DNA of 64,000 nucleotides from Alphaproteobacteria bacterium (lineage in GTDB: Bacteria > Pseudomonadota > Alphaproteobacteria > JAVJRE01): the NCBI GenBank assembly GCA_040218575.1, contig JAVJRE010000003.1, positions 368,001-432,000 on the forward strand. The letters are read 5' to 3'. The notes below the pieces were generated by a model, which made no database searches, was not told the origin of the DNA, and saw only the letters and a program-made list of their open reading frames with translations. A program made the translations under genes and the position numbers. Of the stretch, positions 1-10,500 are shown one piece after another; the stretch's first letter is position 1, and the number at the start of each line of letters is the position of its first letter.

Positions 1-973
1 GGTCAGACAGCCCGGCCACTTCCGTGCCGTGCTTACGCGCTGCTGCCCGCAAGGCGAACAGGCGCTCCTCGATTGCTTCCAGGGACTGGTCATCGTCGTC
101 CAGGCCGCTGGCCAGAGACTCAAGGCCACTTCGCACCTCCGCCGCCTCGGCGATGGCCCTGTCCACTGCGTCAAGCAGTGCCTGACCGGCCACGCCGGCA
201 TCGGTCCGAATCGTCGCGATTGCGCGCGCCGCCACATGCAGCGACTCCTCCGCCCGGCCGGCACCGGCCACGGCGTCGAGTGCCTGGGTCAGGCCGGCCA
301 CAAGCCGGTCACGGTTCTGCAGCCGGCGGCGTGCATCGGCCAACGCGGTCTCTTCGTCGGGCTGGGGATCAAGGTCTGTCAGATCGGCGATACTTTCGGC
401 CAGGAAGGCGGCGTCCTGCCGTGACTGGTTGGTCCGTCCAACGGCGTCGGCCGCGGTGCGGACGGCATCACGCCAGGCCCGCCACGCCGCAGCCGTAGTC
501 GCCAGTTCCGCCTGGTGGCCACCGAATGCGTCAAGCACGGCGGCGTGCCCCGTCTCGTCCAGCAGACCATGCTGTTCAAACTGACCCTGGATCTCTGCCA
601 GGCTGTCGCCGATGTCACGCAGCAGACCGACACTGACGGTCTGGTCGTTGACATAGGCGCGGGTCCGGCCATCGCGGCTCAGTGTCCGGCGCAGCAGCAA
701 CATGCCATCTTCCACATGGAGGCCGGCTTCGCGGGCGTTGCGACAGGCGGCATGTTCATCATCTATCTGAAACAGGGCCGAGATGGTGGCCTGTTCCGCT
801 CCCGGCCGCAGCAGTGCCGCGTCGGCGCGACCGCCCAGAGCCTGTCCAAGACAATCGAGAAGAATGGATTTTCCGGCGCCGGTCTCGCCGGTCAGCGCGC
901 ACAACCCGGACTCAAACTCGATATCCAGGCTTTCGATCAGAATCACATTGCGAATCGAAAGACGGCACAGCAT
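1..973 (-). CDS. recN: DNA repair protein RecN (3' end cut off by the window)
   Basis: SMC-like ATPase of recombinational double-strand break repair. About 324 residues of the N-terminal part are visible; the rest lies beyond base 1. The protein opens with a short beta strand region and a Walker A loop GETGAGKS at residues 29-36, followed by an arm rich in Ala, Glu and Arg that should form the coiled coil. The ATG at 971-973 lies 8 bases after the bamD stop. RecN downstream of bamD at the tail of the dcw/lpxC cluster is the usual alphaproteobacterial arrangement. Family assignment is firm; the C-terminal Walker B half cannot be checked here. Confidence 0.93.
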   Translation of the reverse strand, partial: MLCRLSIRNVILIESLDIEFESGLCALTGETGAGKSILLDCLGQALGGRADAALLRPGAEQATISALFQIDDEHAACRNAREAGLHVEDGMLLLRRTLSRDGRTRAYVNDQTVSVGLLRDIGDSLAEIQGQFEQHGLLDETGHAAVLDAFGGHQAELATTAAAWRAWRDAVRTAADAVGRTNQSRQDAAFLAESIADLTDLDPQPDEETALADARRRLQNRDRLVAGLTQALDAVAGAGRAEESLHVAARAIATIRTDAGVAGQALLDAVDRAIAEAAEVRSGLESLASGLDDDDQSLEAIEERLFALRAAARKHGTEVAGLSD

Positions 974-981
974 GACCGGGG

Positions 982-1818
982 CTAGAACAGCCAGTCCCAG
1001 GTCCGTGTCAGGATTCCGCGATCCTGCCCGGGCGGGCGGATTGCCTCGCCGGTGGTGAGTTCATAGGTGTCCACATACCACTCGCTGCCGGGATAATTGT
1101 AGCCGAGGACAGCCGCGGTGCGTTCTGCCTGGTCGTTTATACCGAGGGCGGAATAGACCTCGTTGATGCGGTGCAGCGCTTCGGGAACGTGAGTTGTTGT
1201 TTGGTAATCCCGCACCACGATACGGAACCGGCTGAGCGCTGCCAGATAGTCACCACGTCGCTGGTAGAAACGCCCGACCTCCATTTCCTTGCCGGCCAGA
1301 TGGTCGCGGACCAGGTCCAGTTTCAGTCCGGCATCGCGGGCATAATCGCTATCGGGGAACCGTCGAATGACCTCGCCCAGCGACTGCAGCGCCTGTGCCG
1401 TCAGCGATTGGTCGCGACCAACATCAATGATCTGCTCATAGAATGAGATGGCTTTGAGATAATAGGCATAGGGCGTGTCACGGTTCGACGGATGAAGCTG
1501 AATAAACCGGTCGGCCGCGACGACGGCGTCGTCATAGGCATTGTTCGCATAGTGCGCATAGGCGGCCATGAGCTGCGCCTTGGTCGCCCAGATGGAGTAG
1601 GGGTGTTGTCGCTCCACCTCGTCAAAGCCAATGGCGGCTTCTGCAAAATCGCCTGCGGCCAGCTGGTCGAGAGCAATGTTGTAGAGGTCTTCCACCGGCC
1701 TATCGACATAGGCCCGCTCATTGTCGCCGGAACAGGCCGCAAGCACGAACATTATAGCGGCCAGCAGCGATGCAGCGCGGCCGCGGCGGAGGACGATCTG
1801 GGCTGTCTGTCTGGTCAT
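982..1818 (-). CDS. bamD: Outer membrane assembly lipoprotein BamD
   Basis: Component of the BAM complex that folds beta-barrel proteins into the outer membrane, located on its periplasmic side. The 278-residue product has a basic N-terminus, a hydrophobic signal segment and a lipobox LAAC with the acylated Cys at residue 29, then TPR-like repeats containing the typical phrases FDEVERQHPYS and ADRFIQLHP. Length fits the family (about 250-290). It sits between lpxC and recN on the same strand, 129 bp after lpxC, so outer membrane lipid synthesis and outer membrane protein assembly genes are adjacent. Confidence is high from lipobox plus repeats. Confidence 0.95.
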   Translation of the reverse strand: MTRQTAQIVLRRGRAASLLAAIMFVLAACSGDNERAYVDRPVEDLYNIALDQLAAGDFAEAAIGFDEVERQHPYSIWATKAQLMAAYAHYANNAYDDAVVAADRFIQLHPSNRDTPYAYYLKAISFYEQIIDVGRDQSLTAQALQSLGEVIRRFPDSDYARDAGLKLDLVRDHLAGKEMEVGRFYQRRGDYLAALSRFRIVVRDYQTTTHVPEALHRINEVYSALGINDQAERTAAVLGYNYPGSEWYVDTYELTTGEAIRPPGQDRGILTRTWDWLF

Positions 1819-1947
1819 AAGGTCGGCCGGTGGGAACAGGGCATGGCCTCAAGGTGAGCCATCCTGCCCTTATACCATCGGCAGCCAACGATACACAGAT
1901 GCCGGCCGCAAATGGGGCGAGCGGCGGTGGCCGCTCCGGGCCGAAGG

Positions 1948-3048
1948 CTACAAGCCGCCGGCCACCGCCTGGCGGGCAGGCTGAACCGGCACGTCTGCGA
2001 CCGGCGACGCAGGCAAGGTCGTCACCTGCCAGGCACTGTCGTCGGAAAACAGCCGTTGCAGCAGGGCATGGTTGAGGGCGTGGCCAGAGCGCCAGCCAGT
2101 GACGGCGCCAGTCAGCGGCGCGCCAGCCAGATAGAGGTCGCCCAGGCAATCCAGCGCCTTGTGGCGCACAAATTCGTCCGGAAAACGCAGGCCTTCATCG
2201 TTGAGGACCCGATCACCGCTGAGTACCACCGCATTGTCCAGTGAGCCGCCAAGCGCCAGCCCGGCGGACCGCATGGCGCTGACCTCGTGATCGAAGCCGA
2301 ACGTGCGGGCCCGGGCCAGATGTGATTTGAAGCTGCCTTCCTCCAGACGGAAAGAGACGTCCTGGCGGCCGATCATTGATTCGCTGAACTCGATGGCCAT
2401 GTGGATCGTGAGTTCGGCCGCGGGCGCAATATCCAGCGACTTTCCGTCGCCCGTCACACCGACCGGCGTCTGAACCTGAATGGCGCGGCGCGGCGCCTTC
2501 TGGGCAGCCCGGCCGGCGCACTCAATCAGAAAGACAAAAGGAGCGCTGCTGCCATCCATGGCCGGCACTTCCGGCCCGTCCAGCTCAATTACTGCATTAT
2601 CGATAGCGCAGCCGGCCAGCGCGGCCATCAGGTGCTCCACAGTACCGACGGTCGTGCCGTCACCATCGCCGACAACGGTGCACAGCGAAGTATCCACCAC
2701 GTGGCTCCAATGGGCGGGAATATGGGTCGGGCGCAGCCCGCGCCGGCGGCGGAAGACGATACCGGAGCTCTCAGGGGCGGGATGAAGCACCAACGTGACG
2801 GTGGCACCGGAGTGAAGGCCGATCCCGCTGCACTGAATGGACGATTTCAGGGTGTGCTGAACTTGCACACCGGCTGTGGTGGAATCGGTGGAGAGTGGTG
2901 TGACCGACGCAATGGCGTTGGTGGCGGCAGGTTGTTCGCAGGGGCGGTCTTTGCTGGACAAATCTATTCTCGCCGCATCGCCTGAAAAACTGCAGGACCG
3001 GAAAACTGTCGAATGGCCGATCACAGATAACGATCTGCAACGGCTCAC
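1948..3048 (-). CDS. lpxC: UDP-3-O-acyl-N-acetylglucosamine deacetylase LpxC
   Basis: Zinc-dependent first committed step of lipid A synthesis in the cytoplasm. Metal ligands are visible as H139 (in EHLMAAL), H296 and D300 (HKALD), with the active-site H323 in GHALNH; E138 is the catalytic glutamate. These are about 58-60 residues later than in typical LpxC proteins, because the open frame carries an extra N-terminal stretch of low conservation before QHTLKSS at residue 64. The start given is a GTG without a visible ribosome binding site; a GTG at 2868 (residue 61) would give a normal length but also lacks one. The enzyme is certain, the start is not. Confidence 0.94.
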   Translation of the reverse strand: MSRCRSLSVIGHSTVFRSCSFSGDAARIDLSSKDRPCEQPAATNAIASVTPLSTDSTTAGVQVQHTLKSSIQCSGIGLHSGATVTLVLHPAPESSGIVFRRRRGLRPTHIPAHWSHVVDTSLCTVVGDGDGTTVGTVEHLMAALAGCAIDNAVIELDGPEVPAMDGSSAPFVFLIECAGRAAQKAPRRAIQVQTPVGVTGDGKSLDIAPAAELTIHMAIEFSESMIGRQDVSFRLEEGSFKSHLARARTFGFDHEVSAMRSAGLALGGSLDNAVVLSGDRVLNDEGLRFPDEFVRHKALDCLGDLYLAGAPLTGAVTGWRSGHALNHALLQRLFSDDSAWQVTTLPASPVADVPVQPARQAVAGGL

Positions 3049-3177
3049 AATCCGCAGGAAAACGTATCAGGCCCGGATATAGGGCCCAAATCACCAATTG
3101 TTTCTGAATATTGCCTGCTCGGCTGGCTGGAGCAGTGGTCGGATCGCCGAGATGCTCTGAGCCGTGTCCCGGAACCC

Positions 3178-3208
3178 CCACCCCGGAACCGTGTCGGCTC
3201 CGGGGTGG
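3178..3208 (-). terminator. Strong GC-rich hairpin after ftsZ
   Basis: A perfect 10-bp stem (3178-3187 with 3199-3208, arm CCACCCCGGA) with an 11-base loop begins 13 bases after the ftsZ stop. No run of U follows on the minus strand, so it is not a textbook intrinsic terminator; it may weaken readthrough into lpxC, stabilise the ftsZ mRNA end, or act with Rho. Confidence 0.5.
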
Positions 3209-3221
3209 CGGTCGCCGGTGG

Positions 3222-4952
3222 TCAGTTGGCCTGCCGGCGCAGGAAGGCCGGGATATCCAACAAATCGTCCTCGTGCGGCGTACGGCCGGGGCGCTCGGTG
3301 GCGGTCAGGCCGCCGAGTTGCGCCTGCGGGGTGGCCTGCCGGGCAACCACCTGCGGCCGGCCGGCCGGCCTGGCAGGGTGTTCCGCCGCGGCTTCCGGTT
3401 GGCGCGGCGCGGGCGCCGGTTCGCCGGTCGTCGCGGGCCTGGTCGCGACTGGTCCCGCTGTGGCGGCCGAGGCTTCGGGATCACGCGTCTCGTCCGGCCG
3501 GCGACGGGCGCGACCGGTGCCGGTGACCCGTTCGAACAGGCTCGGCCCCCGGCGCCCGCGCATCGGTTGGCCGCGGCCATTGACCATGTCGGCTTCGGCG
3601 AAGGGCTCGGGCCGGGAAACCGCCGGCCGCCGGCCGGTGGTCACCGGCGGTGGCGCAATGAAGGGCTCGCCGTGAGCCCGGGCGGCGAGCGCCGTTTCAC
3701 CGCTGTCAGGAGTCGTGGCGGTCTCCGCCGCGGCCTGGTCCATATGGCCTTCGTTGGAAGACGGCGCATGGTCGTCGCTGGAAGATGCCGCCGCATGGAC
3801 GAGAGTGTCTGCCGGTGGTGCGTCTTCTTCGGTGGGCTGTGCCGTTGCCGCCTGCGCGTCATCTGACGCTGGTGGGCTGGAAGCGGCTACCGCGACCACC
3901 GGTTGCGGCTCGCCCTGACCGACGGTCTTTTCCGCCACCGCATCGTGGACCACTTTCAGATGCGGTCGCGTGGCCGATACCTGATCCACATCGATGCCGG
4001 TGGCGACAACGCTGACACGCATGGTGCCTTCCATCTCCTCGTGAAAGGTTGAACCGAAGATGATGTTGGCATTGGGATCGACTTCGGCACGGATACGGTT
4101 TGCCGCCTCGTCGACCTCGAACAGTGTCATGTCCATGCCACCGGTGACATTGATCAGGATGCCACGGGCGCCTTCCATGGAGACATCGTCCAGAAGCGGA
4201 TTGGAGATGGCGGCTTCGGCCGCGTCGAGCGCGCGCCGCTCGCCATCGCCTTCACCGGTTCCCATCATGGCCTTGCCCATTTCGCCCATGACGGAGCGAA
4301 TGTCGGCAAAATCCAGGTTAATCAGGCCCGGCATGATCATCAGGTCAGTGACGCCTCGCACACCGGAGTACAGGACGTCGTCAGCCATCTTGAATGCGTC
4401 GGCGAAGGTCGTTCGTTCATTGGCGACGCGGAACAGATTCTGATTGGGAATGACAATCAGCGTGTCCACATAGTTCTGCAACTCGTCAATGCCGGCATCG
4501 GCAATCCGCATTCTGTGCGTGCCTTCAAAGTGGAACGGCTTGGTGACAACGCCAATCGTCAGGATGCCGCGCTCCCGTGCGGCGCGGGCAATGACCGGGG
4601 CTGCGCCGGTGCCGGTTCCGCCGCCCATGCCGGCCGTAATGAACACCATGTTTGCATCACCCAGATGGTCGAGCAGCTCTTCCATGGCTTCTTCGGCGGC
4701 CGCCCGCCCGACGTCTGGTCGCGCACCCGCGCCGAGGCCGCGGGTGATGTTGATGCCGAGCTTGATCTGCCGTTCGCAGGCAGACTGTGACAGAGCCTGA
4801 CAATCGGTGTTGGCGATGATGAACTCGACTCCCTCCAGGTTGGAGCGAATCATGTTGTCTACGGCGTTGCCGCCAGCGCCGCCAACGCCAATGACCGTAA
4901 TGCGTGGCCGTAGTTCGGGCTCGTTCCTGGGCATGCTGAGGTGAATGGTCAT
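3222..4952 (-). CDS. ftsZ: Cell division GTPase FtsZ with a long linker
   Basis: Tubulin homologue that forms the Z ring. The nucleotide-binding core covers residues 15-322: the N-terminal [11 protein letters not shown], the tubulin signature [10 protein letters not shown] near 110-119, and the synergy loop [11 protein letters not shown] at 212-222. It is followed by an Ala/Pro/Thr/Glu-rich disordered linker of about 235 residues and the conserved C-terminal peptide [13 protein letters not shown] that docks FtsA and other partners. Total length is 576 residues, long even for alphaproteobacteria. The ATG lies 110 bp after ftsA, so ftsZ may have extra promoters there. A strong hairpin follows the gene. 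Confidence 0.98.
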   Translation of the reverse strand: MTIHLSMPRNEPELRPRITVIGVGGAGGNAVDNMIRSNLEGVEFIIANTDCQALSQSACERQIKLGINITRGLGAGARPDVGRAAAEEAMEELLDHLGDANMVFITAGMGGGTGTGAAPVIARAARERGILTIGVVTKPFHFEGTHRMRIADAGIDELQNYVDTLIVIPNQNLFRVANERTTFADAFKMADDVLYSGVRGVTDLMIMPGLINLDFADIRSVMGEMGKAMMGTGEGDGERRALDAAEAAISNPLLDDVSMEGARGILINVTGGMDMTLFEVDEAANRIRAEVDPNANIIFGSTFHEEMEGTMRVSVVATGIDVDQVSATRPHLKVVHDAVAEKTVGQGEPQPVVAVAASSPPASDDAQAATAQPTEEDAPPADTLVHAAASSSDDHAPSSNEGHMDQAAAETATTPDSGETALAARAHGEPFIAPPPVTTGRRPAVSRPEPFAEADMVNGRGQPMRGRRGPSLFERVTGTGRARRRPDETRDPEASAATAGPVATRPATTGEPAPAPRQPEAAAEHPARPAGRPQVVARQATPQAQLGGLTATERPGRTPHEDDLLDIPAFLRRQAN

Positions 4953-5062
4953 GAGTGATCCTCCCTTCGTGTCAGATGTTCGGCAGGGGCCGGGTTGGTC
5001 GGGCGCCGGTCCTGATGGCGCAATGTGCGGTTCATGGCTTGTTCTCCGTTGCCGGGTTTGCT

Positions 5063-6337
5063 TCAGAAATGGTCACGCAGCCACCCGCCAACACGGCCAA
5101 ACATGCCGAGTGCGGGAAGCGTGCGGTCGGTGGGACGCGGGCCGTAGTCGGGTCCGTCCGGTGCGTTCAGGGCGTAGGTCAGCAGGCCGGCGGCGGTGGA
5201 GAACGCCGGACCGCCGGTCGCTTCGGCCAGGCCGCTGATGTAGGCGGGCCGGGCGATCCGCACCTGCTTGTCCAGAACCCGGCCGGCATAGTCCTGCATG
5301 CCCGGGGTCTGGCTGGCGCCGCCGGTGATCACCGCACGACGGCCGACCAGGCGGTCAAAGCCGCTGGCGTGCAAGCGGTCGCGAACCATTTCGAGGATTT
5401 CCTCGACTCGTGGCCGGACGATGCTGTTTATCAGGGCGCGTGGCACCTGATTGGGCTGGACGCTGTCGCTTTCACCGACGGGCGTGACTTCAACCATTTC
5501 ATGATCATCGGTGCGGCTCGGCAGCAGGCTGCCGAAGAGCACTTTGATCCGTTCGGCATGCAACAGCGGCGTGGTCAGTCCGCGCGCCAGATCACCGGTG
5601 ACATGACCGCCGCCGACCGGCAGTACGTCCTGGTGAATCAGGCGGCCACCGAAAAACAGGGCGAGGGATGTTGTGCCGGCGCCGATGTCCACCAGAGTGA
5701 CGCCAAGGTCGCTCTCATCATCGGCCAGGCAGGCCAGACCGGACGCATAGGGCGTAGTCACCAGGCCGGCCACGTCCAGGTGGGCCCGTTCGATGACGGT
5801 TTCCAGATTGCGCACAGGCCCCGGCGCCGCGTCTACGCGGTGCAGGGTCAAGGCCAGCCGGTCGCCAAACATGCCGGTCGGATCAGCGATCCCTGTCGTG
5901 TCGTCAATCGCATGATCGATGGGAATACGATGAAGGATGCGACGATTGTCTTCGAAGTCGCCCTGTCCGCCTTCCATCATGGCGCGGCGAACGTCGCTGG
6001 CGCTGACCTCATGGCCGGCGATGGCGACGTCCACATGGATGCGGGACGATGTGGGAACCCCGCAGGACACATTGACATGGACCTCGCGAATGGTCTCACC
6101 GCACATCTGCTCCGCCGCCTGTACGGTGGCGCGAATGGCTTGCTCCGCCGCTTCCATATCGACGATGGCGCCAGCGCGTACGCCCTGGGCGATCTGGTGG
6201 CCGATACCGATGACGCGCGGCCCGCTGGCTTCCAGCTTGGCGATAAAGCAGCAGACCTTGGCCGTTCCCACGTCGAGGGCGGCGATCGTGCTGCCGCGTG
6301 ACAGGGCGTGACCGTTCCGGCGTTTTCGACCGCTCAT
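5063..6337 (-). CDS. ftsA: Cell division protein FtsA
   Basis: Actin-like ATPase that tethers FtsZ filaments to the membrane. The 424-residue protein starts its fold with [16 protein letters not shown], keeps the phosphate-binding phrase [13 protein letters not shown] in the middle and [13 protein letters not shown] in the second half. It ends in an amphipathic tail ([14 protein letters not shown]), the membrane-targeting helix. Its ATG overlaps the ftsQ stop by 4 bp, implying translational coupling. Family identity is clear from these three segments and from position between ftsQ and ftsZ. Confidence 0.97.
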   Translation of the reverse strand: MSGRKRRNGHALSRGSTIAALDVGTAKVCCFIAKLEASGPRVIGIGHQIAQGVRAGAIVDMEAAEQAIRATVQAAEQMCGETIREVHVNVSCGVPTSSRIHVDVAIAGHEVSASDVRRAMMEGGQGDFEDNRRILHRIPIDHAIDDTTGIADPTGMFGDRLALTLHRVDAAPGPVRNLETVIERAHLDVAGLVTTPYASGLACLADDESDLGVTLVDIGAGTTSLALFFGGRLIHQDVLPVGGGHVTGDLARGLTTPLLHAERIKVLFGSLLPSRTDDHEMVEVTPVGESDSVQPNQVPRALINSIVRPRVEEILEMVRDRLHASGFDRLVGRRAVITGGASQTPGMQDYAGRVLDKQVRIARPAYISGLAEATGGPAFSTAAGLLTYALNAPDGPDYGPRPTDRTLPALGMFGRVGGWLRDHF

Positions 6338-7206
6338 GTGTCCTCTCCGACGGCAACAACATGAGTGGCGGAAACACCTGGCAAACGGATGATCACGCGA
6401 TCCGGCAGCCGCAGATCAATCGACAGAATGTCACGCGACAGCAAACCGTGCGCGTGATCGACCTGGCGCAGCCGCTGGAGGGCGGCGGTCGGGCCGGCCT
6501 CTGGCAGAAGCAGATTGACGCCTGTGGACAGGCGCAGATTCCACCGCCGTTCGGATACGCGCACCGCCCCTGTGACCTGGCTGGCGATATCCGGCGCGTC
6601 CGCCATCATGGCGAGCAGCTCGCTCAGATGATCCAGCCCGCCGTCCCCGGCGACCACCGGCAGATGGGCAAAACGGCGGGGCACCGGCAGGCCGGACGCG
6701 ATGGCCTCTATCCTCACTCCGGTCGCGTCGATCAGCACCAGTTGCCCGGACGCTTGCCAGAACGCGACCGGCCGGCGCTCCGCTATGGTCACATACAGCG
6801 TGTCGGGCAGGTGTCGGGCGACGGCGGCGCTGGCAACCCAGGGCAGAGCTTCAACCTGCCGGCGGATGGCGCCGGTGTCTGCGCCGACCAGGGAGTCGCC
6901 GCGACGGACGCCTATCGCAGCCAGCAGGGCGGCCTGTGAGGTTTCTTGCCGGCCGCTGACCAGAATGGACTCGACGCGCAGACCCATGGCCCGTGCAGCC
7001 TGGTTGGTTGCCTGGGCCAGCGATTGATTGAGGGCGGTTACACCGCCGTCATGCCACAGCCAGGCGCCTGACAAGGTGACCGCGAGCGCACCGGCAACCG
7101 TAATGCCGCGGCGGGACAAGAGTCGCTCGCCCAGCCAGGCCATGCCACGCCAGGCGCGTGCGCCGGGGCGGCCGGCAGAGGCCCGCGACTGTCTCAGGCG
7201 TGGCAT
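6334..7206 (-). CDS. ftsQ: Cell division protein FtsQ
   Basis: Single-pass inner membrane protein of the divisome with a periplasmic POTRA domain. An Arg-rich cytoplasmic N-terminus (about 35 residues) precedes one transmembrane segment (GITVAGALAVTLSGAWLW). A POTRA-type domain begins at VESILVSGRQETS and the beta domain includes YVTIAERRPVAFWQ, a conserved FtsQ phrase. Length 290 residues is normal. It overlaps ddl by 13 bp and ftsA by 4 bp, so it is a middle cistron of the coupled dcw operon. Confidence 0.95.
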   Translation of the reverse strand: MPRLRQSRASAGRPGARAWRGMAWLGERLLSRRGITVAGALAVTLSGAWLWHDGGVTALNQSLAQATNQAARAMGLRVESILVSGRQETSQAALLAAIGVRRGDSLVGADTGAIRRQVEALPWVASAAVARHLPDTLYVTIAERRPVAFWQASGQLVLIDATGVRIEAIASGLPVPRRFAHLPVVAGDGGLDHLSELLAMMADAPDIASQVTGAVRVSERRWNLRLSTGVNLLLPEAGPTAALQRLRQVDHAHGLLSRDILSIDLRLPDRVIIRLPGVSATHVVAVGEDT

Positions 7207-8102
7207 CGCGCCTCCTCCACCAGCCAGGCGACCAGGTCGCCAAAACTGATGCCACAGTGCGCTGCCTGTTCCGGCACCAGGCTGATGCCGGTCATGCCGG
7301 GCTGGGTATTGATCTCCAGCAGGTGCAGGCCGGCCGCGCCATGCCGTTCATCAAAGCGGAAGTCACAACGGCTGACGCCGCTACACCCCAGTGTGCGATG
7401 GGCGGTAAGCGCCGACTCCATGGCCAGGTCATAAACCGCCGACGGGATATCAGCCGGCAAGACATGGGTTGCAAAGCCCGCCGTATATTTGGACCGGTAG
7501 TCGAAGATGGCCGTGTTCGTAACAATGTCGGTCACTGCCAGCGGGCGGTCGCCCATGACGCCGACCGTCAGTTCGCGACCGGGCACATAGGGCTCCACCA
7601 AAGCCTGCTCGCCATAACGCCAGTCGCTGTCAATCGGCGGTCGGTTGTCACCTGGCTCTACAATGCGAACGCCGAAGGTTGATCCCTCGCGCACGGGTTT
7701 GACCACGTACGGCCGCTGCAGAGGATCGCGCGCGTTGATTTCAGCCGTCGGCACCACAAGACCGTCGGTGCAGCGCAGGCCGGCGGCGCTGAACAGGCGC
7801 TTGGCCAGCGCCTTATCCATGGCAATGGCTGAGGCGGTAACGCCGGAATGGGTGTAGGGAATGCGCAGCACTTCGAGCAGTCCCTGAACGCAGCCATCTT
7901 CGCCAAACCGACCATGCAGGGCGTTGAAGCAGACGTCCGGGCGCAGCCGATCCAGGTCCAGGGCCAGGTTCTGCCCGGCGTCCACCTCGCTGACCCTGAA
8001 CCCCTTGTCACGCAGGGCGCGGGCGCAGGCATCGCCACTGGACAGCGAGACCTCCCGTTCGGCGGACTGACCGCCCATCAGCACCGCGACGTGTCGGGTC
8101 AT
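7194..8102 (-). CDS. ddl: D-alanine--D-alanine ligase
   Basis: ATP-grasp enzyme that makes the D-Ala-D-Ala dipeptide joined to the muropeptide by MurF. The 302-residue product begins RHVAVLMGGQSAEREVSLSSG and ends its active site with LEINTQPGMTG, both hallmark Ddl segments; the ATP-grasp phrase YVVKPVREGSTFGV is also present. The open frame extends 24 codons further upstream, but the ATG at 8100-8102 overlaps the murB stop as ATGA, the coupling used through this cluster, so that start is chosen. Confidence 0.96.
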   Translation of the reverse strand: MTRHVAVLMGGQSAEREVSLSSGDACARALRDKGFRVSEVDAGQNLALDLDRLRPDVCFNALHGRFGEDGCVQGLLEVLRIPYTHSGVTASAIAMDKALAKRLFSAAGLRCTDGLVVPTAEINARDPLQRPYVVKPVREGSTFGVRIVEPGDNRPPIDSDWRYGEQALVEPYVPGRELTVGVMGDRPLAVTDIVTNTAIFDYRSKYTAGFATHVLPADIPSAVYDLAMESALTAHRTLGCSGVSRCDFRFDERHGAAGLHLLEINTQPGMTGISLVPEQAAHCGISFGDLVAWLVEEARCHA

Positions 8103-9061
8103 GGCGTCGTCTCCTGCGGCACGTCCTGCCGCAGGGTGCCTGGCAACGGCGCGCCGATGCGCCGGATCTCCCACCGCAGACCTATGCCGCTTGCCGCCTC
8201 TACCCTGCGACGGACTTCCTCGCCCAGATTTTCGATGTCAGCGGCGCTGGCCTGGCCCAGATTGATGATGAAGTTGCAATGCTTCTCCGACACCATGGCG
8301 TCACCGATGCGCAGACCGCGACAGCCCGCCTGCTCAATCAGGCGCCAGGCTTTTTCGCCCGTTGGATTGGCGAAGGTCGAGCCGCCGGTGCGGGCCCGCA
8401 CCGGCTGGCTCTCCTCCCGCTGGCGGGCGATGTCCGCCATGCGAGCTTCGATCTCCGTTCGCGCCGCAGGCGCGCCCGAGAGCGTTGTGTCGAGGATGAT
8501 CCAGTCTTGCGGCAGGCTGGATCGGCGATAGGTCAAGCCGAGGTCCGCCGGACTCAGCACATGGGCCTGGCCCTGCCGGTCCATGGTCCGCGCCTGGACC
8601 ACCACATCCACCATTTCCCGGCCATAAGCGCCGGCGTTCATGCGCAGGGCGCCGCCGATGGTGCCGGGAACGCCATAGAGGAATTCAAGGCCGGAAAGGC
8701 CGGCCGCGGCCGCCGTCAGGGCGACGGTACGATCGAGGGCGCCGGCGCCGGCGCTGACCCGCTCATTGTCCACCGTGACGCTTGCAAAGCGGCGGCCGAG
8801 CCGGATAACGATGCCGGCAATGCCGCCGTCCCGCACCAGTAGATTTGACGCGACTCCCAACACCGTGACCGGGACGTCCGCCGGCAGCGCCGACAGGAAA
8901 GAGGACAGATCGTCTTCGTCGGCCGGGCGGAACAAGACTTCGGCTGGCCCGCCGGTGCGAAACCAGGTCATCGGACCCAGCGGCGCGTTGGCCGCCAATC
9001 GTCCGCGCACTGGCGGCAGACGGTTGATCAGCGGGTCATCGCGCATGGCCGCCATGGTCAT
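8099..9061 (-). CDS. murB: UDP-N-acetylenolpyruvoylglucosamine reductase MurB
   Basis: FAD enzyme that reduces the enolpyruvyl group to give UDP-MurNAc. FAD-binding segments are visible ([13 protein letters not shown] and [18 protein letters not shown]); the later [14 protein letters not shown] contains the proton-donor serine and YRRSSL an active-site Tyr/Arg pair. I start the gene at the ATG at 9059-9061, which overlaps the murC stop as ATGA and gives 320 residues; the frame is open for 25 further codons upstream inside murC. Confidence 0.96.
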   Translation of the reverse strand: MTMAAMRDDPLINRLPPVRGRLAANAPLGPMTWFRTGGPAEVLFRPADEDDLSSFLSALPADVPVTVLGVASNLLVRDGGIAGIVIRLGRRFASVTVDNERVSAGAGALDRTVALTAAAAGLSGLEFLYGVPGTIGGALRMNAGAYGREMVDVVVQARTMDRQGQAHVLSPADLGLTYRRSSLPQDWIILDTTLSGAPAARTEIEARMADIARQREESQPVRARTGGSTFANPTGEKAWRLIEQAGCRGLRIGDAMVSEKHCNFIINLGQASAADIENLGEEVRRRVEAASGIGLRWEIRRIGAPLPGTLRQDVPQETTP

Positions 9062-10500
9062 CGCCCGCTCCCCGTATGACGGGCGCCAGGGCCGGGCAAA
9101 GCGCCGGGCAGGGCGCCAGGCAGGGCGTTGGCCCACTGGGTGATGGAGCCGGCGCCGAGGCAGATCACCATGTCGCCGGCGGTGGCCAGGTCAGCGATCA
9201 TCTGCGGCAGGTCGTCAGCGGTTGGCAACGGGCGGACATCGCGGTGACCGCGGGCGCGGATGCCGTCTACCAGGCTGTCGCGGTCGGCGCCGGCAATCGG
9301 CTTTTCACCAGCCGAATAGACGTCACACACGATGACGCAATCGGCATCGTTGAAGCAGGTGCAGAAATCCTCGAACAGGTCGTGCAGGCGGCTGAAGCGA
9401 TGGGGTTGAACCACCGCGATGACACGGCCGCGGGCGATGTCCCGTGCTGCCGCCAGAACCGCGGAGATTTCCACCGGGTGATGGCCATAGTCATCGACTA
9501 CCGTGACGCCGCCGGTGGTTCCGGTGACGGTAAACCGCCGTTTGACGCCCTGAAAGGAAGAGAGACCGCGGCGAATATGCGCCGGGGCGATGTCCAGTTC
9601 ACGGGCGACGGCGATGGCGGCAAGCGCGTTCTGCACGTTGTGGCGGCCAAACATGGGAAGGTGGAGCTGCTCCAGGAGCATCCCGCCGCCGCGGACCCGC
9701 TCGCCGATGATGGCGGTGAAGTGCATACCGTCCTGGGCGGCGGTGACGTCGCTCGCCTGAACGTCCGCCTGCCGATTCAGGCCATAGGTCAGCAGGCGGC
9801 GGTCGCGCACCTCGGGAATCAGCGTTTGCACTTCCGGGTGGTCGAGGCACAGCACACCGAAGCCGTAGAACGGGACATTCTCGACAAATGTCGCGAAGGC
9901 GGCGCGCAGATCATTGAAGGAGCCGTAGTGCTCCATATGTTCGGGGTCCATATTCGTGACGATGGCAATGGTCGCCGGCAGCTTGACAAACGTGCCGTCC
10001 GATTCGTCGGCTTCCACCACCATCCAGTCGCCGGCGCCGGTGCGGGCGTTGGTGCCGTAAGCATTGATGATGCCGCCGTTGATCACCGTCGGATCAAACC
10101 CGGCGGTATCAAGCAGATGGGCGACGAGCGAAGTTGTGGTGGTCTTGCCATGGGTGCCGCCGACCGCGACTGACCATTTGAGCCGCATCAGTTCGGCCAG
10201 CATTTCCGCCCGCCGCACCACAGGAATGAATCGCTGGCGCGCCGCCTCGGTTTCCGGATTGTCACGGGTAATGGCTGATGACACGACAACCGCCGAGCAG
10301 TCGCCCAGATTTTCCGCCCCGTGGCCTATAGTGACGGGAATGCCCATCGCGCGCAGTCGCTGAACATTGGCGTTCTCCGCCACGTCACTGCCCTGCACCG
10401 CATAGCCCAGGTTGTGCAGGATTTCGGCGATGCCGCTCATGCCGATACCGCCGATGCCGACGAAGTGCAGGGTGCCGATATTCAAGGGCAGCGCCTTCAT
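9058..10500 (-). CDS. murC: UDP-N-acetylmuramate--L-alanine ligase MurC
   Basis: Adds L-Ala to UDP-MurNAc, the first amino acid of the stem peptide. The 480-residue Mur ligase has the N-terminal nucleotide-sugar binding phrase [17 protein letters not shown], the P-loop GGTHGKT at 114-120, EADESDGTF in the central domain and YGHHPVEI in the C-terminal domain, all typical of MurC. A run of repeated Gly-Ala-Leu-Pro residues sits near the C-terminus. Start and stop overlap murG and murB by 4 bp each. Confidence 0.97.
   Translation of the reverse strand: MKALPLNIGTLHFVGIGGIGMSGIAEILHNLGYAVQGSDVAENANVQRLRAMGIPVTIGHGAENLGDCSAVVVSSAITRDNPETEAARQRFIPVVRRAEMLAELMRLKWSVAVGGTHGKTTTTSLVAHLLDTAGFDPTVINGGIINAYGTNARTGAGDWMVVEADESDGTFVKLPATIAIVTNMDPEHMEHYGSFNDLRAAFATFVENVPFYGFGVLCLDHPEVQTLIPEVRDRRLLTYGLNRQADVQASDVTAAQDGMHFTAIIGERVRGGGMLLEQLHLPMFGRHNVQNALAAIAVARELDIAPAHIRRGLSSFQGVKRRFTVTGTTGGVTVVDDYGHHPVEISAVLAAARDIARGRVIAVVQPHRFSRLHDLFEDFCTCFNDADCVIVCDVYSAGEKPIAGADRDSLVDGIRARGHRDVRPLPTADDLPQMIADLATAGDMVICLGAGSITQWANALPGALPGALPGPGARHTGSGR

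Noticed and set aside
4955..6301. 448-residue plus-strand frame opposite ftsA
   Set aside because: A high-GC antisense shadow with no recognisable family; ftsA is certain.
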